Positions 1-10,354 of a DNA stretch of 64,000 nt are shown one piece after another. The stretch covers positions 310,001-374,000 of the forward strand of contig VNWV01000004.1 of the NCBI GenBank assembly GCA_009801085.1. Reading direction: 5' to 3'. This stretch comes from Lasiodiplodia sp. COLG20. Taxonomy: Eukaryota; Ascomycota; Dothideomycetes; Botryosphaeriales; Botryosphaeriaceae. The position numbers and the translations under genes are program-made. Positions within the stretch are counted from its first letter, which is position 1. Each line of letters begins with the position of its first letter. The notes under the pieces were generated by a model. That model saw only the letters and a program-made list of their open reading frames with translations, ran no database searches and had not been told where the DNA came from.

Positions 1-2142
1 GACCAGGAAGAAATGTTGGGACACGGACAACTGGGGTCGGTTTCAAAGATGAAAATCAGAGGCAGCGACATCGTTTTCGCTTGCAAGACTTCCACGACTC
101 TGAATCGTGTGGAAAGCTTACGCAACGAAGCGAAAATGCTGCGAAGTTTGGATCACGAGCATATTGTGCAATTCATTGGCACCTTCACACCTCCCGGAAG
201 GAAGCATTACTTATCTCTGATCATGTCTCCCGTCGGTGAGCAGAATCTGGAAGAGTTCCTGAGAGCTACGAAAACCCTCGAGCAAAAACAATGGCTGAAA
301 GGCTGGATCATTTGTCTGGCGTCAGCTCTGTGCTACCTACACAGCAAAGGAATCAGACACGAAGATATCAAGCCGTCGAATATCATTCACCTAGGAGACA
401 AAGTTCTGTTCACAGATTTTGGGTCTTCCACTGAATTTCAGCCCGAGATCAGAACATCAACGGATAGCCCAGCATACGGAACACCTATGTATCAGGCTCC
501 AGAAGTTCACGACAAACAACAAGAGCACGGAGCTCGATCGGACATCTTTCCTCTCGGCTGCGTATACGTCGAACTTCTCACAGTAATGGCTGGTGGCCAT
601 GTCTATGAGCTTCACAATTTTTGCAAGAAACAATCTATCAACGCCAGCCAACGCTCAGGTTCCTTCCTATATTCCTCTGTGGTGGAGCATTTGGACCTTT
701 GGTTCGCCAATTTGCACCCTGCTATTGAGATAACAATCATCTGGAAAGATATCGTCCAACTCATGCTACTTGAGCACCGGGAAGAAAGGCCCACTGCACT
801 CCAAACCTTACAGCTTCTGCATGCTGGGTTTATCCCGTCAATCCTGGCGAATAACCGGAATTGCTGCAATAATCATCGGTCAGAACAAATTACATCTGAT
901 GACACGGGCCTGGGTAAGCGAGTTCTGAACATTGTTGAGATGGGCCCTGCTGACGGACTGGTAGGCCAGATTCTGAGAGAAACTTGCCATTCCTTTCAAC
1001 AGGCCGGCTCCGTCGATGAAAGTATTCATCGATTGGAACAATTGCACGTTCTCCTAAAAATGGGAAGCTCGTGCGTTATTTCTGACCAACAAATCTTTAT
1101 GTTATCGGCGGACTTTGTGGAGAATTGCTTCTTCAGAGCCTTTGGGTCACGGATATCTGCTTCTGAAAGCAAAGGCCTCTTGCAAGTCATGCTTCACTAC
1201 CGACTCAACCTCAATGCTCATGGAAGAGATCTTGGGGAATATGAAGTTCATTCGGATTCGATAAAAGTTGACCTTCCTCCGTCAAGCACGCCGAGTTTTC
1301 CAGTATCCTCAATACTACAGGCTGTAGCATGGTGGGGCCATGAGGATTCAGTTCACATCCTGCTCTGCAATGGCGTTGATGTCAATACTGGGAACGAGGA
1401 GGAAGGTACAGCGTTGCATGCTGCAGTTTGGCAGGGCCACCTTTCGACCGTTAAAGCTCTGCTGAATGCCGGTGCTGATCTAGGATTACCTTGCACCAGA
1501 TTCAACACCTGTTTATGGGCTGCTGCCCGGCGAGGACATGCAGTGGTGGTTCAGACCTTGATTGATGCCGGCGCTGATGTCAATCAGAGGTATGGAAAGG
1601 AAGATACTCCAATCGCAGTCGCTGTAGATTTGGGGCTCTCCACAGTAGTCCAGGCATTGCTGGGCGCTGGCGCTGACCCCAATTACAGATTGGATTGGGT
1701 GACCTCCTCTCCGTTGCATCATTCATCTCCGTTTATTCACTCATGCTCATTACTGCAGAGAGCTATCCTCTGGGGCCATGTTGACATTGTTCAAAGCTTA
1801 CTCAAAGCTGGCGCTGATCCAAATGCAGGAAGTGCACAGTTTGGGCCCCCCTTGCTTGTTGCTGCATTTCAAGGGAATACTTCCATCATTCGAGTTCTCT
1901 GTAAAGGTGGGGCCAAGGTGAATGCAATTGATTGGGACTATGGTACAGCTTTAATAACTGCATGTGCCCGTGGGTGGTTGGAATCTGTTCGGATTTTGAT
2001 TGAGATGGGTGCGGACATCGGTCTCGACCTCGGTGGAAACAGAACCGCTCCCACAATTGCTTTAAGATGCAATCACCTGGAGATTGTTCGCTTATTTGTG
2101 GACTTTGCGGTGCAAGGAACTATGAAGAGTAAAGACTTTTAG
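1..2142 (+). CDS. Protein kinase with C-terminal ankyrin repeats (5' partial)
   Basis: Probable Ser/Thr kinase joined to an ankyrin-repeat array, likely a cytosolic signalling protein. Counting from the first ATG (position 13), a glycine-rich loop GHGQLG starts at residue 3, the VAIK-type lysine is in FACK (K25), the catalytic loop is HEDIKPSN (D118), the metal-binding DFG is at about 135 and APE at about 162. About seven or eight ankyrin repeats fill residues 430-700 (motifs such as LLNAGADL, LLKAGADPN). The glycine loop begins almost at that ATG and the frame is open back to base 1, so the true N-terminus lies outside the window. The catalytic loop has HED instead of HRD, which suggests a non-RD kinase. 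No intron is needed. Kinase-ankyrin fusions occur repeatedly in filamentous fungi; substrate and role are unknown. Confidence 0.85.
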   Translation, partial: DQEEMLGHGQLGSVSKMKIRGSDIVFACKTSTTLNRVESLRNEAKMLRSLDHEHIVQFIGTFTPPGRKHYLSLIMSPVGEQNLEEFLRATKTLEQKQWLKGWIICLASALCYLHSKGIRHEDIKPSNIIHLGDKVLFTDFGSSTEFQPEIRTSTDSPAYGTPMYQAPEVHDKQQEHGARSDIFPLGCVYVELLTVMAGGHVYELHNFCKKQSINASQRSGSFLYSSVVEHLDLWFANLHPAIEITIIWKDIVQLMLLEHREERPTALQTLQLLHAGFIPSILANNRNCCNNHRSEQITSDDTGLGKRVLNIVEMGPADGLVGQILRETCHSFQQAGSVDESIHRLEQLHVLLKMGSSCVISDQQIFMLSADFVENCFFRAFGSRISASESKGLLQVMLHYRLNLNAHGRDLGEYEVHSDSIKVDLPPSSTPSFPVSSILQAVAWWGHEDSVHILLCNGVDVNTGNEEEGTALHAAVWQGHLSTVKALLNAGADLGLPCTRFNTCLWAAARRGHAVVVQTLIDAGADVNQRYGKEDTPIAVAVDLGLSTVVQALLGAGADPNYRLDWVTSSPLHHSSPFIHSCSLLQRAILWGHVDIVQSLLKAGADPNAGSAQFGPPLLVAAFQGNTSIIRVLCKGGAKVNAIDWDYGTALITACARGWLESVRILIEMGADIGLDLGGNRTAPTIALRCNHLEIVRLFVDFAVQGTMKSKDF

Positions 2143-3069
2143 GCAGGGTTTGTCGGTAGCTTGTGGAATTATAAAATATAACAGAAGGCACGCTTGCAGA
2201 GAGAATGGCGATTGAGTATTTCCTACAGTAAATCGATATGATAAGCAGCCTTATGCACCCAAAGATACAGCAAACGAATCAACGCGCTCATTCAGCTGGA
2301 ATGATCGTGGAATGATGACCCTGAATCCGACTAGCATTTGTAACTCTACAACGAAATCTTAAAGAAAATGCTACTCTAGACATTCGAAGAAAGATTTTTG
2401 CATGTAAGTTTGTATATACAAGCTTTCAGCGTGCCCCCTCAAACGTCCACAGTACTTCGCGAAATATAGAAATCTCACCAATCATCCATAGCCCATACCG
2501 CTTCTCCCCTACCGACTTTTGTAATAAGACTAACCTACCCAGTTAATTTCCCTTCCCCCCACCCCGGATGACAAAAATTGCCATCATCACAACACGGCTC
2601 CTCGAATAAGATGTAACACACTACACATGCTACTACAATTACTTGTTTTACGTAGGTATCTCGTATGGCTACGGCTTTATAGAAAGCTTACTCCCATCTA
2701 TATTCAAAAACACCCATAAAAGCGGATTTTTCCATATAATAATTAGCTAGTAGAGCTCTCAGTTACCTTAATCGTCAGTCGGAATTCACTATAGTCTTAT
2801 CCATGCATAGTCAAATACGACATTTATTGTATATTAAGATTACATGAACAATTATATCCTGGACGCCCCCAATTAAGCCTTATACCATGCTCTGCTTCAT
2901 ATTGTGGGTCTCCAAATTGGCTCACCATGTAGACCGCCCTCATTAATTCATTTCTGTGAGTTCGAGTTGATTTCTTCTGTCCTCCTATCTGGTGTTCGTG
3001 TTTATTTGCTTTAAAATGTGGCCCGGGATATTTACGGATAGTGCAATAACCAGCAAGCGACAAAGACGT
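2143..3069. other. Intergenic, AT-rich
   Basis: A 927-base spacer between two convergent genes. It is AT-rich with short ORFs only, and none shows a recognisable domain. I see no RNA gene or repeat in it. It must hold the 3' ends of both flanking transcripts. Confidence 0.6.
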
Positions 3070-4050
3070 TTATAGCTTTCGTTCCCAGACAGCCTCCAGT
3101 GGCTTTTGAAGATATTTCTTGAACGGTTGCCTGAAAGCGCTGACAAATGAAGCCAGGCCTCCAACCAGAGGTATGAGTTGCCCCGTTGAACGGACGTCGT
3201 ATACGCCTTGCATGCCGGCTGCGCTAATGGTAGCCTCGATGAATGCAATCGAGACGAAGACCGAGGCTGAGGTGAGGAATATGATACATTGCGTGCCAAC
3301 CATGAAAAGGTGAGACACATTTTCCCTCGAGTCGCCGTTCATTTGGTCTCGGATTTTTGGGAAGGCAACGCGGATGAGTGTTGTAGAAATGAGTTCGATG
3401 GCTGCACAGACCGTGAAAAGAGTAGTGAGGCCTCGTAAAGCTGAAAGAGTCCCATCCTTAAGAAGATGGCGTCCAAAAAAGTAGATGAGGTGGTCGCATG
3501 ACTCGGTGTGTTCATTGGAGGCAAATGACCACCAAATCCAAAGCGAAAGACCCAAGCAGTAGCCTGACATGACGACATACAGACAATTTGCGAATAACCC
3601 TCTCGTGGAATCCTCCTCGACCGGTGTGGCTTCCTGTGAGCGGACCTTCCAGTTGTAGACGAAGCGGCGACCGGCAACAATTATCGGAAGTGTGATGGCA
3701 AAGACGAAGCACATAAGCATCATGATGTATGCTTCAGCCGAGTTGATTAGGCCGTCGTGGGCCGCCACAGTGAGCCCAATGAGTAGAGAGAAACAGAAGA
3801 TGCTGTCTGCAATAAGGATTTCAAAGAAGTCGTTCCATGTAGGCACATCAACGATCAGAGTCGTAATCCACTGCAGGTACACGCCAATCCGTACTCCAAG
3901 GCCATAAAAGTCGGAATTTCCCTGAAAGCTGGGGCAGCTGGAGAGCCGGCGGTCCAATCGCGACTCGTGTGTATTGTCGGATAAGGGAATTGCGCCGCTG
4001 AAAGGGCTCAGTATGAGTAATAGAGTTGCGAATTTGATGAGTCGAATCAT
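3070..4050 (-). CDS. Multi-pass membrane protein with signal peptide, function unknown
   Basis: A single-exon gene of 326 residues starting at ATG 4050-4048. Residues 1-20 form a signal peptide (MIRLIKFATLLLILSPFSGA). A Cys-containing extracellular stretch follows, then the motif NSDFYGLGVRIGVYLQW, which I recognise as characteristic of an ascomycete-specific family of predicted membrane proteins (usually GNPDFYGLGVRIGIYLQW). About seven hydrophobic segments follow, ending in a short basic tail (KKYLQKPLEAVWERKL). Location is probably the plasma membrane or endomembranes. No enzymatic motif is visible and no function is established for the family to my knowledge. Confidence 0.75.
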   Translation of the reverse strand: MIRLIKFATLLLILSPFSGAIPLSDNTHESRLDRRLSSCPSFQGNSDFYGLGVRIGVYLQWITTLIVDVPTWNDFFEILIADSIFCFSLLIGLTVAAHDGLINSAEAYIMMLMCFVFAITLPIIVAGRRFVYNWKVRSQEATPVEEDSTRGLFANCLYVVMSGYCLGLSLWIWWSFASNEHTESCDHLIYFFGRHLLKDGTLSALRGLTTLFTVCAAIELISTTLIRVAFPKIRDQMNGDSRENVSHLFMVGTQCIIFLTSASVFVSIAFIEATISAAGMQGVYDVRSTGQLIPLVGGLASFVSAFRQPFKKYLQKPLEAVWERKL

Positions 4051-5392
4051 GGTAGGGAGCCTGGAGTGGCGGTAAAGGTAATTGAGAGTTGCGAATCTCT
4101 AGTGCTGGTTAATGCGAAAGACGACCAGAGGGCCCGGGGCAGCTTTAATCAATGATAGTTCCGCGCGAAAAAGCAAAAAGCGGTGAACTGAACAGACATA
4201 TGCTAACATCTGCAGTGTAAACAAAGCTAGTCCATGTGTGGGAAGGTCTCCTAATCGGATCGTCGACTACTCATTACAGTAGGATCAATTAGGTTTTAGA
4301 AAAACGCCCACATCACATTAAACGCCACCGTTTCCCCTGAGCAACTACACATATGTGCCTATAGCGTAATTAGTGCCTACTTCTTGTTTATAGACATTTA
4401 CTTAGCACGGATAATCTTTATAGCGGCTAAGGTACTAAATTGTAAACTCTATTCCGATGCGCCGTTAAGTCCCATATTTCCTCTATAGTAAATACTTAGA
4501 CACCACAGTAGGAATTTTCAACTCGCAAACAAAATCGGCCAAGACATGTCTCAGTACTCCGGAACGCGTTCTGGAGCGATCCAGGCACGCCTAGCGCCTA
4601 CGCCGCCTAACTAGTACTTTCGCCACTAGGGGCTTGCGCTATCGCCAAATAAGGAAATTAGCTATAGCTTCATTCTGTCCACTTCACGTGTCTTGAATCA
4701 GCCTCATCACATAATACGAATGCTCCCTCATCAACTGGATCAGCAACTCCAACTAGGCTTTCTCCGCCTTTCTAAGTCGCTCCTCAACCTTCACCGGCTA
4801 CGTGGCCTTCACGGGGAACTTCATCTACCCAGAGTCTCCCAACTCGCCCTACGACAGTTCCTGCAGCTTATTATCGCAACTCCTCCCACGTGTAGCTGAA
4901 AGGCTTACAGTAACACACTTCTGATTTCGGGTTTATATACGGTATAGTAGGGAAAGCCGGCTCAGTAAGGTTTCGGTTGAGCTGAGTATATAGCTTTGAT
5001 TGGTGAAGGTATCATTAACATCACGGATTCCCCTCTCATTTTAAGTTCACTTCCCAAGGTACTTTGGGTATACTTCAGAGTCTTGTTAGTCTTATTTCTC
5101 AGTGAGAATGCCTTGCTTTGGTTGGTGGGTTTTTTGCGCTTCTCGCCTGAGCATAGTTACTCGAGACTTCCTCAATGCCAATAACGTCGTGGGCATTCTT
5201 TTAGACTCAGTAAGCTCTTCCCACTTCTTCCGAATATCCACCAATTGCTGAGGATTACGTAATACAATTAGGCGACCGCTGTACACGTCGCTCGATGCTG
5301 CAGCCTAGAATCCCTTTTCACTCTTGCCGTGCAACCCTCTTCAAGCATTCACGCTCTCAAAGCCTTGACCATCTCAAAACGCTCTCGCAAAC
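4051..5392. other. Intergenic, AT-rich, divergent promoter region
   Basis: About 1.3 kb between the divergent membrane-protein and phosphotransferase genes. It contains only short ORFs without domains. The part at about 4,250-4,700 is TA-rich. No repeat or RNA gene could be recognised; a decayed element is possible but unproven. Confidence 0.5.
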
Positions 5393-6217
5393 ATGCCGGA
5401 TCCTACCATTCCCTCGATCGCTGAAATCCTCAAATTTGCCCAGGTTCTGAGTGCTCCGGATGCCCTTGCCACTGTGGTCAAGGTTGGCGATTTTGCCGTT
5501 AAATTCGGCCCCAGCGTCACTATGTTAGAGGCCGAAAATCTCGAATACGTGTCTAAAAATAGTAAAGTGCCCGTACCAGAGTTCTTTGCCGCCTTTACCG
5601 AACTAGAACCAAAGAGTACTTTTATCGTCATGGAACACGTGGACGGCGTTCAACTCGGAGACATTTGGAAGTCCCTCACTCCTTCTGAGAAACTCGATGT
5701 TGGGAAGCAGATCCAGATCGCTGTGGAAAATCTACGTACACTCCAACCTCCCGGGTATCTTGGATCTGTTGGCCGCCAGGCGTTCGAAGATGCCATCTTT
5801 TATTTAGAGGAACCTAACCCAGCCGTGCAAGGCCCTTTCGAATCCGAGGACGAAATGAACGAAGCCATGATCCAGAAAATGGCGAAATACATACCACAGC
5901 CATCCCAGTCACTTACGCGAACGCTGATGTCAACCACGTTGCGAGGCCACAAAACCACGTTCACTCATGGAGACTTGCAGCCAAAGAACATCATGGTCCG
6001 TAGGACAGGAACAAGAGATGATGGGACCGGGGTATTTGAAATCAAAATTTTGGATTGGGAGGTATCAGGCTGGTATCCAGAGTACTGGGAGTTTTGTAAA
6101 TCTACAGTTGCTGGTTTTGCCAAGCCCGATTGGCTTGAATTGGTGCAGCAGATGATGCATATCTATCCTAACGAGTACCTGATGATGGAGTCGGTTCGAA
6201 GGACTCTGTTCTGGTAG
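5393..6217 (+). CDS. Phosphotransferase, APH/choline-kinase fold
   Basis: A 274-residue single-exon protein of the aminoglycoside-phosphotransferase/choline-kinase superfamily. Visible signatures are the Brenner-type catalytic motif THGDLQPKNIMV (about residue 192; catalytic Asp, Asn metal ligand), the second metal motif ILDWEVSGWYPEYWE (about 220) and an N-lobe FIVMEHVDGVQLGD hinge region. Length matches fungal members (about 250-300 residues). These proteins phosphorylate small hydroxyl- or amino-containing metabolites; the substrate cannot be read from sequence. The gene converges on the HET gene, with only 93 bases between the stop codons. Confidence 0.85.
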   Translation: MPDPTIPSIAEILKFAQVLSAPDALATVVKVGDFAVKFGPSVTMLEAENLEYVSKNSKVPVPEFFAAFTELEPKSTFIVMEHVDGVQLGDIWKSLTPSEKLDVGKQIQIAVENLRTLQPPGYLGSVGRQAFEDAIFYLEEPNPAVQGPFESEDEMNEAMIQKMAKYIPQPSQSLTRTLMSTTLRGHKTTFTHGDLQPKNIMVRRTGTRDDGTGVFEIKILDWEVSGWYPEYWEFCKSTVAGFAKPDWLELVQQMMHIYPNEYLMMESVRRTLFW

Positions 6218-6310
6218 ATAGACGGACACAATTTCATGTTCTAAATAGATCAAACGAGATCCACACGGAAAACGGCATGTGAAATACAATTTGTCTATCT
6301 CAGATTCAGG

Positions 6311-8733
6311 CTACACAATACAAATCTCAATTTCTTCCACCGACTCAAAACACTCATCAAAAGCGTTGTCTTCCGGGCTATCAATCATCTCCTTCGCATC
6401 GCCGACCTCCTGCGCGAAAATACCAACGTCAACCTCGTCTATCCTCTTCCGGGGGCTCGTTGCAACCCCAACCCGACGAAACTTGCCGTCGTCCCTCCGA
6501 AGCAGCATCAACGCCACCGTCCCAACCTTTCTCCTCCACCTCATCCCCTCCTCCCCAAGCTCCGCATCCTCCTCTCTCGTGACCCTGCACACCCGCGCAA
6601 ACCAAACACTACTCTCCCGCCACGCATCCCTATCCTCAACGGTATCCAAGAAAACCGACATACACACCTCCTCCTTCCCATCCGCCAACTCCGACACAAA
6701 CAGCACATCATCATCCGGCGGCTCCTTCGCGAACCCCGGCGGCGCCGAGCAGCACGCCTCCACAAACGCCGACTTCACCTCCCTCACCACCCTCGTCTTC
6801 ACCCACATCTCCGCCTCCTCATCCAACAACCCCATCTCATCCCCCGTCTGCAACCTACACTCCACCCTCACCACCTCCGCCCACTCGACCTCAACCCCAT
6901 CCCTCGCACACTCGTACTCATTCACAACCGCGAACACGCCCTCCGTCGGCCAGCGCACCGGGCCGCGCACACTCGCCCACGACCACGACGGCGCCACATC
7001 CCCCGCCCTCCTACTATTCGTCATCGCGACATCCGTCGTCCCCGCCATCACGTACACGAAGTCCCTTGCATCCAGCGTATGCCACAACAACGAATGCGGC
7101 AAATCCCTCCCCCAATGCCCTGCGTAGTATCCGCGCGTAACGAACTCCCCGCCCAACTCCTCCCGATACGCGTGCGCGAGCCCTGATATCGCCGGCAGCA
7201 CATCGCCATCAAATGTCAACTGCGTCCAGGAGTAGTCGTGCACCAGCATCCGCCAGTCCTCGTAGACCAGCGGTATCAGATCGCGCGCCGACAGCGGCGC
7301 TTGGTGGATCGTGGCTTTGCGGCGGTGCGGACGGTGCAGGCGGGGCGCGGGGTGCCGGCGAGAGGTCGCGCCGCATTCGCACCAGGTTGCGCGGCGGCAG
7401 GCCCAGACGAATTCGGTGGAGGTGTGGTGGAGGACCCGGCGGCTGAGCTGGCGCTCTTGGAAGCACCAGCCGCGGGCGAAGACGGGGTGTTTTTCGGCGA
7501 GGGCGGTAGGGAGGTCCTTTCCGGTGCCGTCGGAGGGGCCGAGGTGGCCGTGGAGGTTGGCGAGGCTGTGGGGGACGTTGTGGGCGGGGTCGGTGCGGAC
7601 GAAGAAGTCTGTAGTTGAGGCGCTGGCGGGGTGGGCGAAGGGGATGTCGACGAGGTGGCGGGGGGTGATGGAGTTGTTGTTGGCGTCGTCGAGGGCAGTT
7701 GATATCGACAGTGTTAGTGCGGATTCGCGGTAGATTTTGGACATCTGCGGGGCTTCGAGCGCCCAGTCTTCTCGGTCGTCTTGGATTATGCAGAGCGCGT
7801 CGATCCAGACGTAGCGGATGCCGAGCTTGCGGGCCATGGCGACGACGTCTTGCATTAGTTGGGGCAGTTCTGTGACTGGGAATCCGCGCAGTCTTTGCTG
7901 GCGGTTTGCGTGGGTCGTCAGGGCCGTGTCTTGGTTGTTGGCCCAGCGGTAGCTGAGTGTGAGGTATGGTTGGGGCTCGGACAGGTGCTCTCGGAGGAAG
8001 ATGGTGGCGGTTTGCTCTCCTGGACGGCCGACGTCGATGAGCCGTGTGGGCATGAAGGGCTGGCTGTTTTCCCAGCATTCTTTGTGGTTCTTCTTACAAT
8101 GCGCGAACATCGCGGTAATTGTACTCATTACGGAATCGTCAAGTGTGGCTTGCGTCAAGCGCTGAGACGATGACAAGCAAGGGAATGAGTCCACATCGTC
8201 TGAGCTAGAGAGGAAGATACAGTCAGTTTGCCCTCCACCTTGAAAGAATGGATATAAAGCAGCGCTACTCACATTTTGTAGAACTGCAGATTTGCAACAT
8301 GTCCTCCCAAGGCTAAGTACCAGTCAACATCCGTCCTCCTCTGATGCAACACTTGGAGGTTCATTTGGCAGAGAGTTTCCCTTTCCTCGCTTTCCATCTC
8401 GTCGACTCGCCAAGCCAAGTCTTTTGTCATAACATCTTCGGCATGTTCTTTTCTTGACGGAACGATCTGTACCCCCTTCACGCGTAAAGCTGGAGACAAC
8501 ATCAAATCGCCCAGAGGGATCTGCTGCCCTTCATCGTCAAGCTTGGCTGCAGAGGATAGACGCCATGCTTGGAGGCCCGCCAATATAAAGCCACATCCAG
8601 GGCAGCTCTTACCCGATTCTCTGAGCTCCTCACCGCTAACATATACTCCCCCGCTCGACCAGCGATAGTTCCCTTCTATGTCGAGGGATTGGCAGAGGCC
8701 GCACGTGGCCAAGGGTTTAGAGCCTTCACTCAT
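6311..8733 (-). CDS. HET-domain (heterokaryon incompatibility) protein 1
   Basis: Two exons, 8733-8273 and 8204-6311, give 784 residues. The intron (8272-8205, 68 nt) has donor GTGAGT, a CTGAC branch and a CTAG acceptor; the phase restores the frame. The N-terminal exon carries CGLCQSLDIEG and CPGCGF, the paired-Cys segment common in HET proteins. The HET core follows: YLTLSYRWAN, then GIRYVWIDALCIIQDD and MSKIYRESALTLS. The later W-rich part has RGWCFQERQLSRR, PSWSWASV and similar strings. HET proteins can trigger cell death after fusion of unlike individuals; partners and allelic state are unknown here. The C-terminal third is acidic and not recognised. Confidence 0.9.
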
Positions 8734-10354
8734 TGGTCGTGAATCTGTGTAGGTGCATTGTAGAGTTTCTCTGTGAAAATCAGACAGAAAGTGGGGTGAA
8801 GTAAGCGTGGCATGTTACGTAATTGTTCTTTGCAACTAGGCGCCCAGTTGAAAAGACCAATTATAGCTCAGCATGGTGTCTGGCCCCCAAATTCTACTGT
8901 GATGACATCTCCTACACCACTCATCTTATCCTTTTTCATCATCATGCACGGAGTATTTATTAGTGAAAGGACTAAGAATGTCTCTCCACTTAACTATCGC
9001 AAGCATATACCAAGATATAGTCTTTGATTCCTGCACCTTTTACTTTTCGAGAGATATAATCGATTAACTTCTAAATGATTAACATCGACCCTTACTGATA
9101 GGGATATCCCTAAGGGACGAAATAAAGATGAGCATAAACCTTCTTAAAGGCACAAGGTAAAGGAGCCCATAGTCGGTAAAGGAGCTCATGATTGACCGAA
9201 CCGGAAAAGGAGTGATAAGATAGAATGCTGGAGATTAGAATGCCGTGCTGGACATTTCAGGTTGAAAAGTCACTGCAGGAGACGGATACAAGATGGTTTG
9301 GTTTTAACCGTTCATCGAGGTAGATCTTCGTGATGTAAGCCAGTGGAATAAGTCTTTACCCACAGAAGGAATTTGCGTGGAAAATGTGATCAAGCCTTTG
9401 CATATATTTATAGCTCTGCTTATGTAGTGCAACATTGGGACCGATAATGTGTAAGCCACAAGCTGAGTGCGGCTGGACAGCCACCTGTTGGATCGAAAAT
9501 CATGTGCGAAAATAACTCTAGGTTCGCTCTGATAGTATGGCAGGTTAAAAGTGTGGGATTGTGCTTGTTGAGAGGGTGGTAATAGGTCAGAATCAAGTTT
9601 TTCTTGAGAAGGAAAAAAACAAATTTGCGCTTGCCATCGGCTGCAAGAAGGTGCTGTAGGTTGATATGCATCAACCCCTCCGCAGTACACCCTATTGGCC
9701 CTTGTATGAAGCACTGTCTGCACTACGAGTAGCTTTGCCTATTTTCAGAGAGGGAGGGAGGGCGGGAAACGTTTCAACGCTGCAGCAATATCGCGACGAG
9801 GGGCATCCTTTGTAAGTGAAAATCGGTATGGATCACCGTATCAACGGTAGTCAAAGCATCATATTGGCTATTTCAGTCTCTTGTATCCCTTATCAGCGTG
9901 GTCCGCAGGACAGAAGCATACTCTTTTCAGTATAGGTGGCGTGCATGCATGTACCGCGGATGGGCAGGGATAATGAATTCGTCCCGGGATGTATATTGTA
10001 GGGAGGCTCTTCCATGGCGGCTCAATTTCAGCCCATCAGCTCCACCTAGAGTGGCGTTCGTGTTGGGCACTGGTGGCTTGACCCTAAGCCCGGACGGGAC
10101 GGTAGAAACCGACAAAAACTAGAACTGAATTGAGTGACCATTAAGATCACAACTGTTGTACCGCATATCCATAACGCAACACCCATTCAAGTAATTTCGA
10201 GGAGAGCAAAGACTTGTATCAGCGCGCCACTATTGAATGAGGCACTAAACCAAGGACCGAGGCTAAGATTTATCTACGGTCAATGTTCTCCGCGACACTC
10301 TATCTTCCGATTCACGGGTTCCATCCTTGCCATTGATAGCCCAAACATCCTACA
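8734..10354. other. Long intergenic spacer, no convincing gene
   Basis: About 1.6 kb with short unconserved ORFs. Around 9,100-9,230 is a purine-rich stretch with short direct repeats (GGTAAAGGAGC followed by CCAT or TCAT). It lies upstream of HET gene 1 and downstream of the DUF6536-type gene, both on the minus strand. I see no RNA gene. Confidence 0.5.
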
